DNA from: a virus
Length of the DNA: 64,000 nt
Virus record (IMG/VR): IMGVR_UViG_3300010413_000019
Location: 1-64,000 of that record
Strand: one strand, 5' to 3'
Shown here: positions 33,264 through 39,461 of the stretch, piece after piece
Layout of the letters: every line of letters begins with the position of its first letter
Numbering within the stretch: position 1 is the stretch's first letter
Translations under genes and position numbers: made by a program
The notes under the pieces: generated by a model
The model's input: the letters and a program-made list of their open reading frames with translations, nothing else
Database searches by the model: none
What the model was told of the DNA's origin: nothing

Positions 33264-33293
33264 CCTGTTGCATTTAAGGGCGCGGATGCGCCC
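33264..33293 (-). promoter_or_regulatory. Candidate early hairpin promoter 1 (GGGCGC-GGAT-GCGCCC)
   Basis: Stem GGGCGC at 33278-33283, loop GGAT, GCGCCC at 33288-33293, flanked on the left by GCATTTAA. Read on minus: stem, ATCC loop, stem, then TTAAATGC. This matches the layout of N4 virion polymerase promoters, where a short stem with a 3-base TCC/GGA loop sits about 11 bases before the start. Confidence 0.6.
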
Positions 33294-33302
33294 AGAGGTT
33301 AT

Positions 33303-33341
33303 TTAACAGTCCGCTGGACTGCTACCGAAACCTGATTTCAT
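33303..33341 (-). CDS. 12-residue leader-like peptide with ideal ribosome site
   Basis: AGGAGGTGCCCT precedes ATG; the frame encodes 12 residues and stops. Its end forms the hairpin CAGTCC/GGACTG (33307-33321) next to TTATTTAA. Could be a leader peptide or just a decayed gene start. Confidence 0.35.
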   Translation of the reverse strand: MKSGFGSSPADC

Positions 33342-33355
33342 AGGGCACCTCCTAG

Positions 33356-33406
33356 AAAAAAAATCGTGGACAAGCCTCACACCCTCTTTTGGGTGCTATC
33401 TTGTCC
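33356..33406 (-). terminator. Strong intrinsic terminator directly behind promoter 2
   Basis: On minus, GGACAAG/CTTGTCC (33400-33406 with 33368-33374) encloses CACCC/GGGTG, followed by four bases and eight T (33356-33363). With promoter 2 it would yield an RNA of only about 50 nt. Confidence 0.7.
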
Positions 33407-33430
33407 TGCATTTAAACCCACGGATGTGGG
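33404..33430 (-). promoter_or_regulatory. Candidate early hairpin promoter 2 (CCCAC-GGAT-GTGGG)
   Basis: Stem CCCAC 33417-33421, loop GGAT, GTGGG 33426-33430, left flank GCATTTAAA, nearly the same flank as promoter 1. It lies right after the stop of the gene at 33433-33645. Confidence 0.6.
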
Positions 33431-33432
33431 CG

Positions 33433-33645
33433 TTAGTCGCCGTGTAGGTGTGCATAATCATCATCATTCTGATAATCTTTGTTAAGTTCCATCTCTTGGA
33501 TGCCGAACCACTCGTATTCCCAAGCTGTTCGGCCTTCATGATCGATGGAGGCTACTGCGGCCTCTCGGGTGTCGTAGACACCTACGATGTAACCGCCCTG
33601 TTGGTCGTACTCATTGACAAATCGTAGTACCGCGAATAACTGCAT
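33433..33645 (-). CDS. Hypothetical protein
   Basis: 70 residues, AAGGAG before ATG. Strand-rich N-terminus (YIVGVYDTREAAVASI) and a very acidic end. No family known. Lies 9 bases after the RNA polymerase subunit. Confidence 0.6.
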   Translation of the reverse strand: MQLFAVLRFVNEYDQQGGYIVGVYDTREAAVASIDHEGRTAWEYEWFGIQEMELNKDYQNDDDYAHLHGD

Positions 33646-33654
33646 TGGTTCTCC

Positions 33655-34683
33655 TTATGATAACATGTATTCACTCTTACGGATGTCCTCCGCAAGGTCA
33701 TAACTGAACTTCTTCAACTGAACATCTGTACCGGTAATCTCGCTGATGATATCGCTGAGCAGGTTGCTCTCTGCAATTTCAGCCAAGATGTCACGGTAGA
33801 AGTCCATCACCTTTGGCATGTGGTTCGGATGGCATGTGAAGGCATCATGGATATGTGCTACTTCAAAGTCTGCACGTCTGATAATCTCACGTGCGACATA
33901 CCCGTCAATGCTGTGGATGATGTTGGGCGCCAAGGATGTTTTACGGTCACTTGGTTGGTTCGGGTAGAAGCGGTATGTGAACTGCATGTGATTGAGTTCA
34001 TCCACTTCAATACGTGCATCGACTTGGTCGACTACGTTTACCTTTGCCACGTGACCGTCTGGCAATGTCCACTGGTGGAAGTATGCGAACGGGTCCCAAG
34101 CATTGTTGATGACCTGCATGACAGCCTCTGCACCCGTGAACTTCTCCATGAGAATCTCGTAGAACATGTTAAGCTCCATCGTATCCTCACCAAGTAGCTC
34201 TTTAGGCTTGGCCTTAGAGTTATAGTAGTGAGTCATGATAGGCTTTTTGATGTAGCTACGGGTGAACATAGGGTTCTCGCCGGCTTTAGCGATAAGTGCG
34301 TCCGATACGGCTGTATAGGCGTCATTACGCTGGCCGTTGTTGATAAGGTTTACAGCTTCGGCTGTCTTCTTACACCCTGAGAGTGCGGCCATGATTTGTA
34401 GCCCACTTGCAGTGGCATCCATGAACATGTTGTGGTTGATAGGCTTACCGTCTACCGCATCGGCAAAGGCATAGCAGGCCTTGCGGAACATCAAAGGCTC
34501 TTCAGCCTGAGATGCCCACTCATCAAGATTGTTCAGGATATCTGTTTGGTTCTGGTTTACCCACTGGATGCGGGTTTCGAACAACTCTTTGTCAAGGCCG
34601 TAGGTATTGGCCATATCGATTTTCAACATGTCGAAGCCTGTGAAGCGCTCCGCGAATGAGATAGGTTTTGGTATTGCTGACAT
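33655..34683 (-). CDS. T7-like RNA polymerase, C-terminal subunit (N4 RNAPII gp16-like)
   Basis: 342 residues carrying the catalytic core. Motif A has D89 (FMDATASGLQ), motif B has the YIKKPIMTHYYNSK segment at 144-157 (fingers Lys and Tyr of T7 polymerase), and motif C has D280 (HIHDAF). It lacks the N-terminal half of the enzyme, which is encoded by the gene at 34846-35754. N4 also uses a two-subunit polymerase for middle genes, so the split is ancestral rather than a mutation. It would transcribe the replication block. Confidence 0.9.
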   Translation of the reverse strand: MSAIPKPISFAERFTGFDMLKIDMANTYGLDKELFETRIQWVNQNQTDILNNLDEWASQAEEPLMFRKACYAFADAVDGKPINHNMFMDATASGLQIMAALSGCKKTAEAVNLINNGQRNDAYTAVSDALIAKAGENPMFTRSYIKKPIMTHYYNSKAKPKELLGEDTMELNMFYEILMEKFTGAEAVMQVINNAWDPFAYFHQWTLPDGHVAKVNVVDQVDARIEVDELNHMQFTYRFYPNQPSDRKTSLAPNIIHSIDGYVAREIIRRADFEVAHIHDAFTCHPNHMPKVMDFYRDILAEIAESNLLSDIISEITGTDVQLKKFSYDLAEDIRKSEYMLS

Positions 34684-34715
34684 AGGTGGTGACCTCTTTC
34701 TTTTGTTGGTTCGGG

Positions 34716-34844
34716 TTAGCTAAAGATATAAGCAACTACGATGAGACTATAGATGTCGAACATAAATCCGAACAGCTTGGTCAAATCATCCATTGGATTA
34801 CCATCAACATATTTGTTGATGAGAGACAATATGATGGTCATCAT
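34716..34844 (-). CDS. Small membrane protein between the two polymerase genes
   Basis: 42 residues (or 41 from the second ATG). It starts one base after the stop of the N-terminal polymerase subunit and has a hydrophobic second half (FGFMFDIYSLIVVAYIFS), a likely TM helix. Its position inside a conserved gene pair is unusual. Confidence 0.55.
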   Translation of the reverse strand: MMTIILSLINKYVDGNPMDDLTKLFGFMFDIYSLIVVAYIFS

Positions 34845-34845
34845 G

Positions 34846-35754
34846 CTATGCTACCCCTGTAAGTATCTCTGCTTTGGCAAACTGTAGGATTGCCTTCTTG
34901 TACTCCGAGCCCTGAAGGTTGATATCATAGCCCTGTGAGTACTGGCGCCCGCGCTTGTCGAACTTCCACACGAAATAGAACTGGTTCTCATTGTCCAGTT
35001 CATACTGGTATACACGGTCTGATTGAGCACACCGCGCATTGTGCTGTTCGATTTTACGCAGTTCGACAGGATCCGTGATGTCTCCAGTCTCCTTGGGAAG
35101 TTCCTTCTCCGCGAGCATACATGTATTGAGTTCCCAAGCAATGCTTTGGAGTTTGTTCAACACATCAAGACTCTGTTTCATACCGTGGTAGTTCTGCTCG
35201 CCGAGGATGGCTGAGCTGTCTTCGAGAAGTAGTCCCCCATGTCTGTTGTCTGTCCAAGGACGTGGTTCACACGTCATCGGTGGCAGGTACATAGCCATGT
35301 GGATTTTCTGAAGAGTCTCATCTTCGAGTTTGAAGAATGGTTTGATGACTGCCGTATCATGGTCGTGCTCCGGACTGAAGGCATGAAGTATCTCATACAC
35401 TCCGGCATCCTTGCACACTGCAAGTATCTCTGCACCACACTTGACTGCATCAAGTTGCTCGAGACCGATACGGTGACCTAACATCGTGGCTACCGCCTGG
35501 ATAGGCGTGACACTGTCTAACGTACTGAGGACCGAATAGAACAGCTCAACAGCTATCTCTTCTGGTTCCATAGATATCTTGGCGATACGCTCATCCTTGG
35601 ATTTGAAATACTCCTTACCAAGGTACTCACGCACTGCAACTACACATTGCTGATAGTTCGGGTTACCGTTAAGGTCTCCGATGTCCTGTTTAATCCACAC
35701 TGGGATATTCTTTTTACTGTAAGTCTCTTCGACTGTTAATTGAGTTTGATACAT
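34846..35754 (-). CDS. T7-like RNA polymerase, N-terminal subunit (N4 RNAPII gp15-like)
   Basis: 302 residues. The C-terminal part FYFVWKFDKRGRQYSQ contains the D-x-x-G-R motif of single-subunit polymerases, and the last residues (AILQFAKAEI) match the stretch just before the break. The first residues of the other subunit continue the fold (KPISF...FDMLKI). The shared ribosome leader AAGGACATCCTC precedes ATG. Confidence 0.85.
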   Translation of the reverse strand: MYQTQLTVEETYSKKNIPVWIKQDIGDLNGNPNYQQCVVAVREYLGKEYFKSKDERIAKISMEPEEIAVELFYSVLSTLDSVTPIQAVATMLGHRIGLEQLDAVKCGAEILAVCKDAGVYEILHAFSPEHDHDTAVIKPFFKLEDETLQKIHMAMYLPPMTCEPRPWTDNRHGGLLLEDSSAILGEQNYHGMKQSLDVLNKLQSIAWELNTCMLAEKELPKETGDITDPVELRKIEQHNARCAQSDRVYQYELDNENQFYFVWKFDKRGRQYSQGYDINLQGSEYKKAILQFAKAEILTGVA

Positions 35755-35829
35755 GAGGATGTCCTTTTCGAGGTTGTATCATAGTTCATTGGCATAGGGT
35801 AAGTTAATACATGCATAGACATACCGGAA

Positions 35830-35856
35830 CTATTTGTCCGAATTTGTTACAATAGC
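35830..35856 (+). promoter_or_regulatory. Promoter of the RHH regulator
   Basis: TACAAT at 35848-35853 preceded by TGTTA (35845) and TGTCC 10 bases earlier, the same periodic style as the late promoters. The ribosome site AAAAAAAGGACATCC follows. Confidence 0.55.
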
Positions 35857-35878
35857 ACATCCAAAAAAAGGACATCCT

Positions 35879-36163
35879 ATGAAACACAAAAAGAAGATAC
35901 CACTCTCTGCCAAGGTCTCCGAAGAGACCACTGAGCAGTGACAGGACCTGCATGAATGGCTTGGCCTATCGAAGGCCGAGATATTAACTCGAGCGATCTA
36001 CCAGTACTACCAAGTCACCGAGAGAACATCATTTAAACTGATGTCACTGCAGAGACCGGATGATAGATTGTTCTTTATGAACACTGCCCGAGAGTTATGT
36101 TATGAAGCACTCGATAAGACTATCGAGAAGCTCAACGAGAGATTGAATGAGAAGTCTGAATGA
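35879..36163 (+). pseudogene. Ribbon-helix-helix regulator interrupted by an in-frame TGA
   Basis: The frame reads 20 residues (MKHKKKIPLSAKVSEETTEQ), TGA at 35939-35941, then 73 residues and a real stop. Joined, it is a CopG/Arc-like RHH protein: basic start, beta strand KIPLSAKVSEE, helix, LGLSKAEILTRAI, then a helical oligomerisation tail. The reading frame is intact on both sides, so this is a single nonsense change (CAG-TGA-CAG) or a recoded codon. It stands alone on plus between early operons, the place for a repressor. Confidence 0.75.
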
Positions 36164-36289
36164 CTGTGAGACACGTCATCAATGTACCACGTCCGTACAT
36201 CGCTCTGAGTCATAGACTAATTGTAGGGTGACCTACTCACTACTAAAAAGAATCCTGAGCAGATCGGAGTTAAGAGAATTTGCGTTGGG

Positions 36290-36330
36290 AAGGAAAAAAA
36301 TAAGGGAGTATCGGGATAAACCCGATAGTC
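36290..36330 (-). terminator. Intrinsic terminator
   Basis: On minus, TATCGGG/CCCGATA (36321-36327 with 36309-36315) with a 5-base loop, followed by CTCCCTTATTTTTTT. It ends the 36332-36586 transcript just before the RHH gene's 3' end. Confidence 0.7.
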
Positions 36331-36331
36331 T

Positions 36332-36586
36332 TTAGGCTGTCTTTAGATATTGGTCAAGACCGGTTGTATCGATTTCACGAGAACCGAATTCTTCAACAGT
36401 AACATCTTTCAGCATTTTTGCAAGTGCCTCTGGAGTGATACGTTCTTGAACAGCTTTTGGAAGACGTTTGTTGATGATGACATATCCAAGATAAGTATCA
36501 CCGATGGAGAGAGAGAAACCTTTCGCGTCATCTTTCGGTTTCGGAGTTTGGTTTGCCTGATTGTTGTTATTCAGTGCTTCGGTCAT
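36332..36586 (-). CDS. Small early hypothetical protein
   Basis: 84 residues from the ATG with AAGGACATCCTC. Low-complexity Asn/Gln/Pro/Lys N-terminus, then a folded part with SLSIGDTYLGYVIIN and a helical end. First early gene left of a terminator; no family known. Confidence 0.6.
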   Translation of the reverse strand: MTEALNNNNQANQTPKPKDDAKGFSLSIGDTYLGYVIINKRLPKAVQERITPEALAKMLKDVTVEEFGSREIDTTGLDQYLKTA

Positions 36587-36644
36587 GAGGATGTCCTTAA
36601 AGTTATGTAATGAGATGCATTGCACTCACCCATCACTAAAAAGA

Positions 36645-36678
36645 AAAATAGAAAAATAAAGAGGTCTCCCCTCTTATG
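36645..36678 (-). terminator. Intrinsic terminator behind early promoter 3
   Basis: On minus, AAGAGG/CCTCTT (36670-36675 with 36659-36664) followed by TATTTTTCTATTTTTC. About 50-70 bases downstream of the hairpin promoter at 36730, with only a 13-codon frame in between. Confidence 0.65.
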
Positions 36679-36717
36679 TATTTCCTATCTATAAGTGTAG
36701 GTGTAGTGTAATATAAG

Positions 36718-36749
36718 TATCTTCATTATCAGTGCACGGATGTGCACTG
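36718..36749 (-). promoter_or_regulatory. Candidate early hairpin promoter 3 (CAGTGCAC-GGAT-GTGCACTG)
   Basis: An 8-bp perfect stem with loop GGAT (36738-36741), left flank AT-rich (TTCATTAT). Same loop and orientation as promoters 1 and 2. Confidence 0.55.
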
Positions 36750-36799
36750 TATATGTATAATATATATATCCCCAAGTGGAATTATAAGAGCATATACTT

Positions 36800-36830
36800 A
36801 GAAAAAAATAAAATGACAGCTTATGCTGTC
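36800..36830 (-). terminator. Intrinsic terminator of the tiny-gene cluster
   Basis: On minus, GACAGC/GCTGTC (36825-36830 with 36815-36820), loop ATAA, followed by ATTTTATTTTTTT. The stop codon of the last tiny gene is in the loop. Confidence 0.75.
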
Positions 36831-36946
36831 TTGACTGCTGTGACCACATAACGTAGTAGATAGAGCAGATGAATGAGGTTGGCAGTATTACTGCAACTGG
36901 TTCGGATGGTATGGAACGTAGTCCCATTGAAGTACTTGATGACCAT
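36821..36946 (-). CDS. 41-residue peptide, last of the tiny-gene cluster
   Basis: Start overlaps the previous stop (TAATG). Basic, with a hydrophobic stretch in its second half. Its stop lies in the terminator loop. Coupling supports it; no homology recognised. Confidence 0.45.
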   Translation of the reverse strand: MVIKYFNGTTFHTIRTSCSNTANLIHLLYLLRYVVTAVKTA

Positions 36947-37038
36947 TAGAAGATAGCCTTCAGGATTTTAGGGCTTAGTATCAGCCCGATACAGATAGCT
37001 CCTAGTTGTAGAGTCTCTGTTGTGATGAAATCAGGCAT
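36946..37038 (-). CDS. 30-residue TM peptide
   Basis: AAAGGAGG before ATG, a strong ribosome site. Hydrophobic centre (LGAICIGLILS) gives a likely membrane segment. Confidence 0.5.
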   Translation of the reverse strand: MPDFITTETLQLGAICIGLILSPKILKAIF

Positions 37039-37053
37039 GATAGCCTCCTTTGT

Positions 37054-37140
37054 TTATTTGTTTAGCTCACGGTTGTAAGCCTGCGCTTCTTGAGCGTTGA
37101 GTGGTTGGACTGTACCGTCCGCTAGTATGATGTAGTTCAT
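37054..37140 (-). CDS. 28-residue soluble peptide
   Basis: AGGAGAAG before ATG; start overlaps the stop of the gene upstream (ATGA). Sequence MNYIILADGTVQPLNAQEAQ then a charged end. Tiny phage peptides with a similar start are known in many phages without a role. Confidence 0.5.
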   Translation of the reverse strand: MNYIILADGTVQPLNAQEAQAYNRELNK

Positions 37141-37373
37141 GATGCTTCTCCTGCTGTATGCTTAGCCATACGTGCTTTGAGCTCCTCGTTACGAAGAGAG
37201 TTCTCGAACTTCATCTCATCGATGAGTTGTACTGATGCTACCTCTGATGCCTGATGTGCTGTATCAGCCCATAGGTTTACGACATTAGCCGTAGTCTCAA
37301 TAGCACCGAGTGATGCAGTAATTGCTTTGGCTGAAGAGCCGAAGATAAGTGATAAGAATTTGAATGGACCCAT
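37137..37373 (-). CDS. Small helical protein, paralog of 23137-23367
   Basis: 78 residues from the ATG with AAGGAGA. Amphipathic hydrophobic N-terminal half, charged helical end. First gene of the leftward early cluster. Resembles the accessory protein at 23137-23367 in size and pattern. Confidence 0.6.
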   Translation of the reverse strand: MGPFKFLSLIFGSSAKAITASLGAIETTANVVNLWADTAHQASEVASVQLIDEMKFENSLRNEELKARMAKHTAGEAS

Positions 37374-37619
37374 TGTGGTCTCCTTGAGTAATGTGATAAC
37401 TGTCGACAGATATCCAGCTCTATAAAGAACGTAGAGGTATGTAGAACGCACGATCACAGCTCACGAAGGTCAAAGTACCACTGAGAGAAACGAGGGCTAA
37501 AAAGGGACGTTATGAGAAGCTACCGGGGGGGTATCCGTCGAACGTAGTGAGATCTGGGAGTATACTGCTCTCATAGGTATTTTTCATTTTTTCCAAAAAG
37601 TTGACTTACCCGAACCTTA
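37374..37619. other. Divergent intergenic region without a gene
   Basis: Separates the leftward early cluster from the rightward tRNA/late side. It holds a CTGTCGACAG palindrome near 37401-37410 and a run of seven G near 37525 but no ORF with a ribosome site. I see no clear promoter except the one at its right edge. Confidence 0.4.
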
Positions 37620-37645
37620 ACCGTTATTTTCTGTGATATAATTTC
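37619..37645 (+). promoter_or_regulatory. Promoter for the tRNA-Asn/tRNA-Gln unit
   Basis: TATAAT at 37637-37642 with CGTTATTTTCTGTGA upstream, which repeats the GTTA/TGTG(T)A spacing of 10 bp seen in the late promoters. Confidence 0.6.
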
Positions 37646-37719
37646 ATCATGTTAAGTTTCGCTCCTGCTGTTGCCCGCTATTAGATCGCGGGATTTCCAG
37701 CGTTGATGAAACATCCGAT

Positions 37720-37794
37720 TGCGCTGTAGCTCAGAGGCAGAGCAGCTCCCTGTTAAGGAGATGGTCGGAGGTTCGACCCCTCCCAGTGCAGCCA
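37720..37794 (+). tRNA. tRNA-Asn (anticodon GTT)
   Basis: Acceptor TGCGCTG/CAGTGCA, anticodon loop CTGTTAA, T loop TTCGACC, encoded GCCA end. All stems pair well. Confidence 0.93.
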
Positions 37795-37814
37795 TTTAAA
37801 CAAAAAGAAAATAG

Positions 37815-38015
37815 ATGAAACCTTCTGTAACTGCGTGGGTATCCCTCGGAATTGCTATTATCGTCGGCGGATCACTGATTGCCATTGGTGCAAATAAGAT
37901 GACCAAGAGGCATAAGCACCTTAAAACAGAATGTGCTGAAACAACTTATTATGTTATCGGTGACCGTGGGCATATCCAACAAATCTATGAGTGCCCTGAA
38001 AGTTACCGGAAATAA
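37815..38015 (+). CDS. Small single-TM protein between two tRNAs
   Basis: 66 residues. TM helix at about 8-28 (VSLGIAIIVGGSLIAIGA), basic stop-transfer stretch (KMTKRHKHLK), then a soluble end with two Cys. AAAAAGAAA is a weak ribosome site. Confidence 0.55.
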   Translation: MKPSVTAWVSLGIAIIVGGSLIAIGANKMTKRHKHLKTECAETTYYVIGDRGHIQQIYECPESYRK

Positions 38016-38026
38016 CTGCTTAATAC

Positions 38027-38101
38027 TGCGTCTTAGCCAAGTGGTAAGGCAGCTGGTTTTGGTCCAGTCATTCCCAGGTTCGATCCCTGGAGACGCATCC
38101 A
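38027..38101 (+). tRNA. tRNA-Gln (anticodon TTG)
   Basis: Acceptor TGCGTCT/AGACGCA, anticodon loop TTTTGGT, T loop TTCGATC, encoded CCA. Good cloverleaf. Confidence 0.93.
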
Positions 38102-38230
38102 TCCCTTTCCCCATTCCTATCCCATTTTATGTCTTGATCTAGTGAGCCGTGCCGTGTGACAAGTGAGCCTGCGAACGCCAGTCACGGAAGGCAAAGGCGA
38201 GCGGTAGGTTCTTTGCTGTTTGGTTCACGT

Positions 38231-38262
38231 CCTGTTAAATGCTGTTAAATAATGTTATAATT
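38231..38262 (+). promoter_or_regulatory. Late promoter A (three TGTTA at 10-bp steps)
   Basis: TGTTA begins at 38233, 38243 and 38253; the last merges into TATAAT at 38256-38261. Drives the terminase operon, whose first gene starts 32 bases later. Confidence 0.75.
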
Positions 38263-38293
38263 TCGGAAACAGTACGAACAAAGGACATCCTCA

Positions 38294-38995
38294 ATGGCCC
38301 TCACGATAGACATGCTGAAACAAGCTGTACCCAAATCCCTCAAGAACTCTGTAACCGAGGAGATGGTGAAGCGCGTAAATGATATTACGACCGATCCAAT
38401 GCTCAGAGAGAGTTTCAGAGATAACCTCCTCAGCTATACCGGAGTACTCCAGGATGGCAAGTATAAGGTCGAAGACTACATCAACGCCGTCAAGTATGTG
38501 AGCTACAAGCTTCTTGGAGCCACGAACAGTGAGGCTTATCAGAAGACCTTTCCCGATCGGTTCAAGCGACTGGTCGATGAAGGGGCCGATGGTAAGACCA
38601 TAAGCGCCTACTCCACTGCCTACAACAAGAACAAGCTGGTAAACAAGATCATGGAACAGACACTTGTTCCGAGTTATGTGCTCAATGCCGATCTGTATCA
38701 GCGGGCCCTGAATGTCCAGGCCGATCTGATGATGACTGCCAGGAGTGAGAAGGTGCGGTCCGATGCTGCCAACTCTCTTATGACTGCACTGAAGATGCCT
38801 GAGACTGCCAAGGTTCAGATGGATATCAATGTCAAAGAGGATAAGAGTATCGATGAACTCCGCAGAACTACGATGGAGCTGGTAGCGCAGCAGAGAATGG
38901 CAATGCAGTCCGGAGCCATGAAGCCTGTAGAGATCGCCCACAGTCAAATCATTAAACCCGATGTCATAGATGTCGAGATCGGGGAAGGAGAGTGA
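38294..38995 (+). CDS. Small terminase-like protein (N4 gp69-like)
   Basis: 233 residues, first late gene and directly upstream of the large terminase, as in N4. Helical throughout with a highly charged second half; ends in an acidic tail. Small terminases bind the packaging site and regulate the large subunit. The shared leader AAAGGACATCCTC precedes ATG. Confidence 0.65.
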   Translation: MALTIDMLKQAVPKSLKNSVTEEMVKRVNDITTDPMLRESFRDNLLSYTGVLQDGKYKVEDYINAVKYVSYKLLGATNSEAYQKTFPDRFKRLVDEGADGKTISAYSTAYNKNKLVNKIMEQTLVPSYVLNADLYQRALNVQADLMMTARSEKVRSDAANSLMTALKMPETAKVQMDINVKEDKSIDELRRTTMELVAQQRMAMQSGAMKPVEIAHSQIIKPDVIDVEIGEGE

Positions 38996-38997
38996 GT

Positions 38998-39198
38998 ATG
39001 CAAAAAGCACATAAGTACAGCTGTATCGTGATCAGCGATAACCCGAATATTGATGGGACCGAGGTGCTGATCGCGCCGGGGACCAAGAAACACCACTACA
39101 AGTTCAGCTGGGTAGAGCCCGTCCGGGAGGATGCTCCGCAAGAGGAGATCAACTGGCACGAGCGCGTGCTGCAGTCGCATGTGGTGAGGGGTGTGTGA
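38998..39198 (+). CDS. Small hypothetical protein in the terminase operon
   Basis: 66 residues from the ATG with GGAG (a GTG two codons earlier is less likely). Strand-rich first half; no motif known. Confidence 0.6.
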   Translation: MQKAHKYSCIVISDNPNIDGTEVLIAPGTKKHHYKFSWVEPVREDAPQEEINWHERVLQSHVVRGV

Positions 39199-39461
39199 TG
39201 GAAGAGGTTGTAAAGATCACTTATCCCGATGGAACCAGTGTTGTCAAAGAGGTTGTGGCGCTCATCAAGATATGGCGATCAGTGCGCAGACATCCAAAGA
39301 GTATGCTCCGGCCGGTGAAGGCGGAGTTCACAACTAAGCGTGAAATTACCCCGGAGGATGCCAAAGCGCTCTTCTGGATGTTCCATCCGACCAAGACAGA
39401 CTATGATAATGCCCTGTTTCTGAATGGGGAAGTGATCCCGCATAAGGCCGCCCGTGAGTGA
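39198..39461 (+). CDS. Hypothetical protein upstream of terminase
   Basis: 87 residues, start overlaps the previous stop and the end overlaps the terminase start. Begins with a short strand pair (VKITYPDGTSVVKEVV), then basic helices. Confidence 0.6.
   Translation: MEEVVKITYPDGTSVVKEVVALIKIWRSVRRHPKSMLRPVKAEFTTKREITPEDAKALFWMFHPTKTDYDNALFLNGEVIPHKAARE

Noticed and set aside
33307-33321. CAGTCC-GCT-GGACTG beside TTATTTAA as an early promoter
   Set aside because: Layout is right but the loop is different, and the stem is formed by the end of a short reading frame. Kept only as a note.
36685-36927. 80-codon minus-strand frame
   Set aside because: It crosses the terminator at 36800 and the hairpin at 36730 and is AT-driven; the coupled 41-codon gene in another frame fits better.
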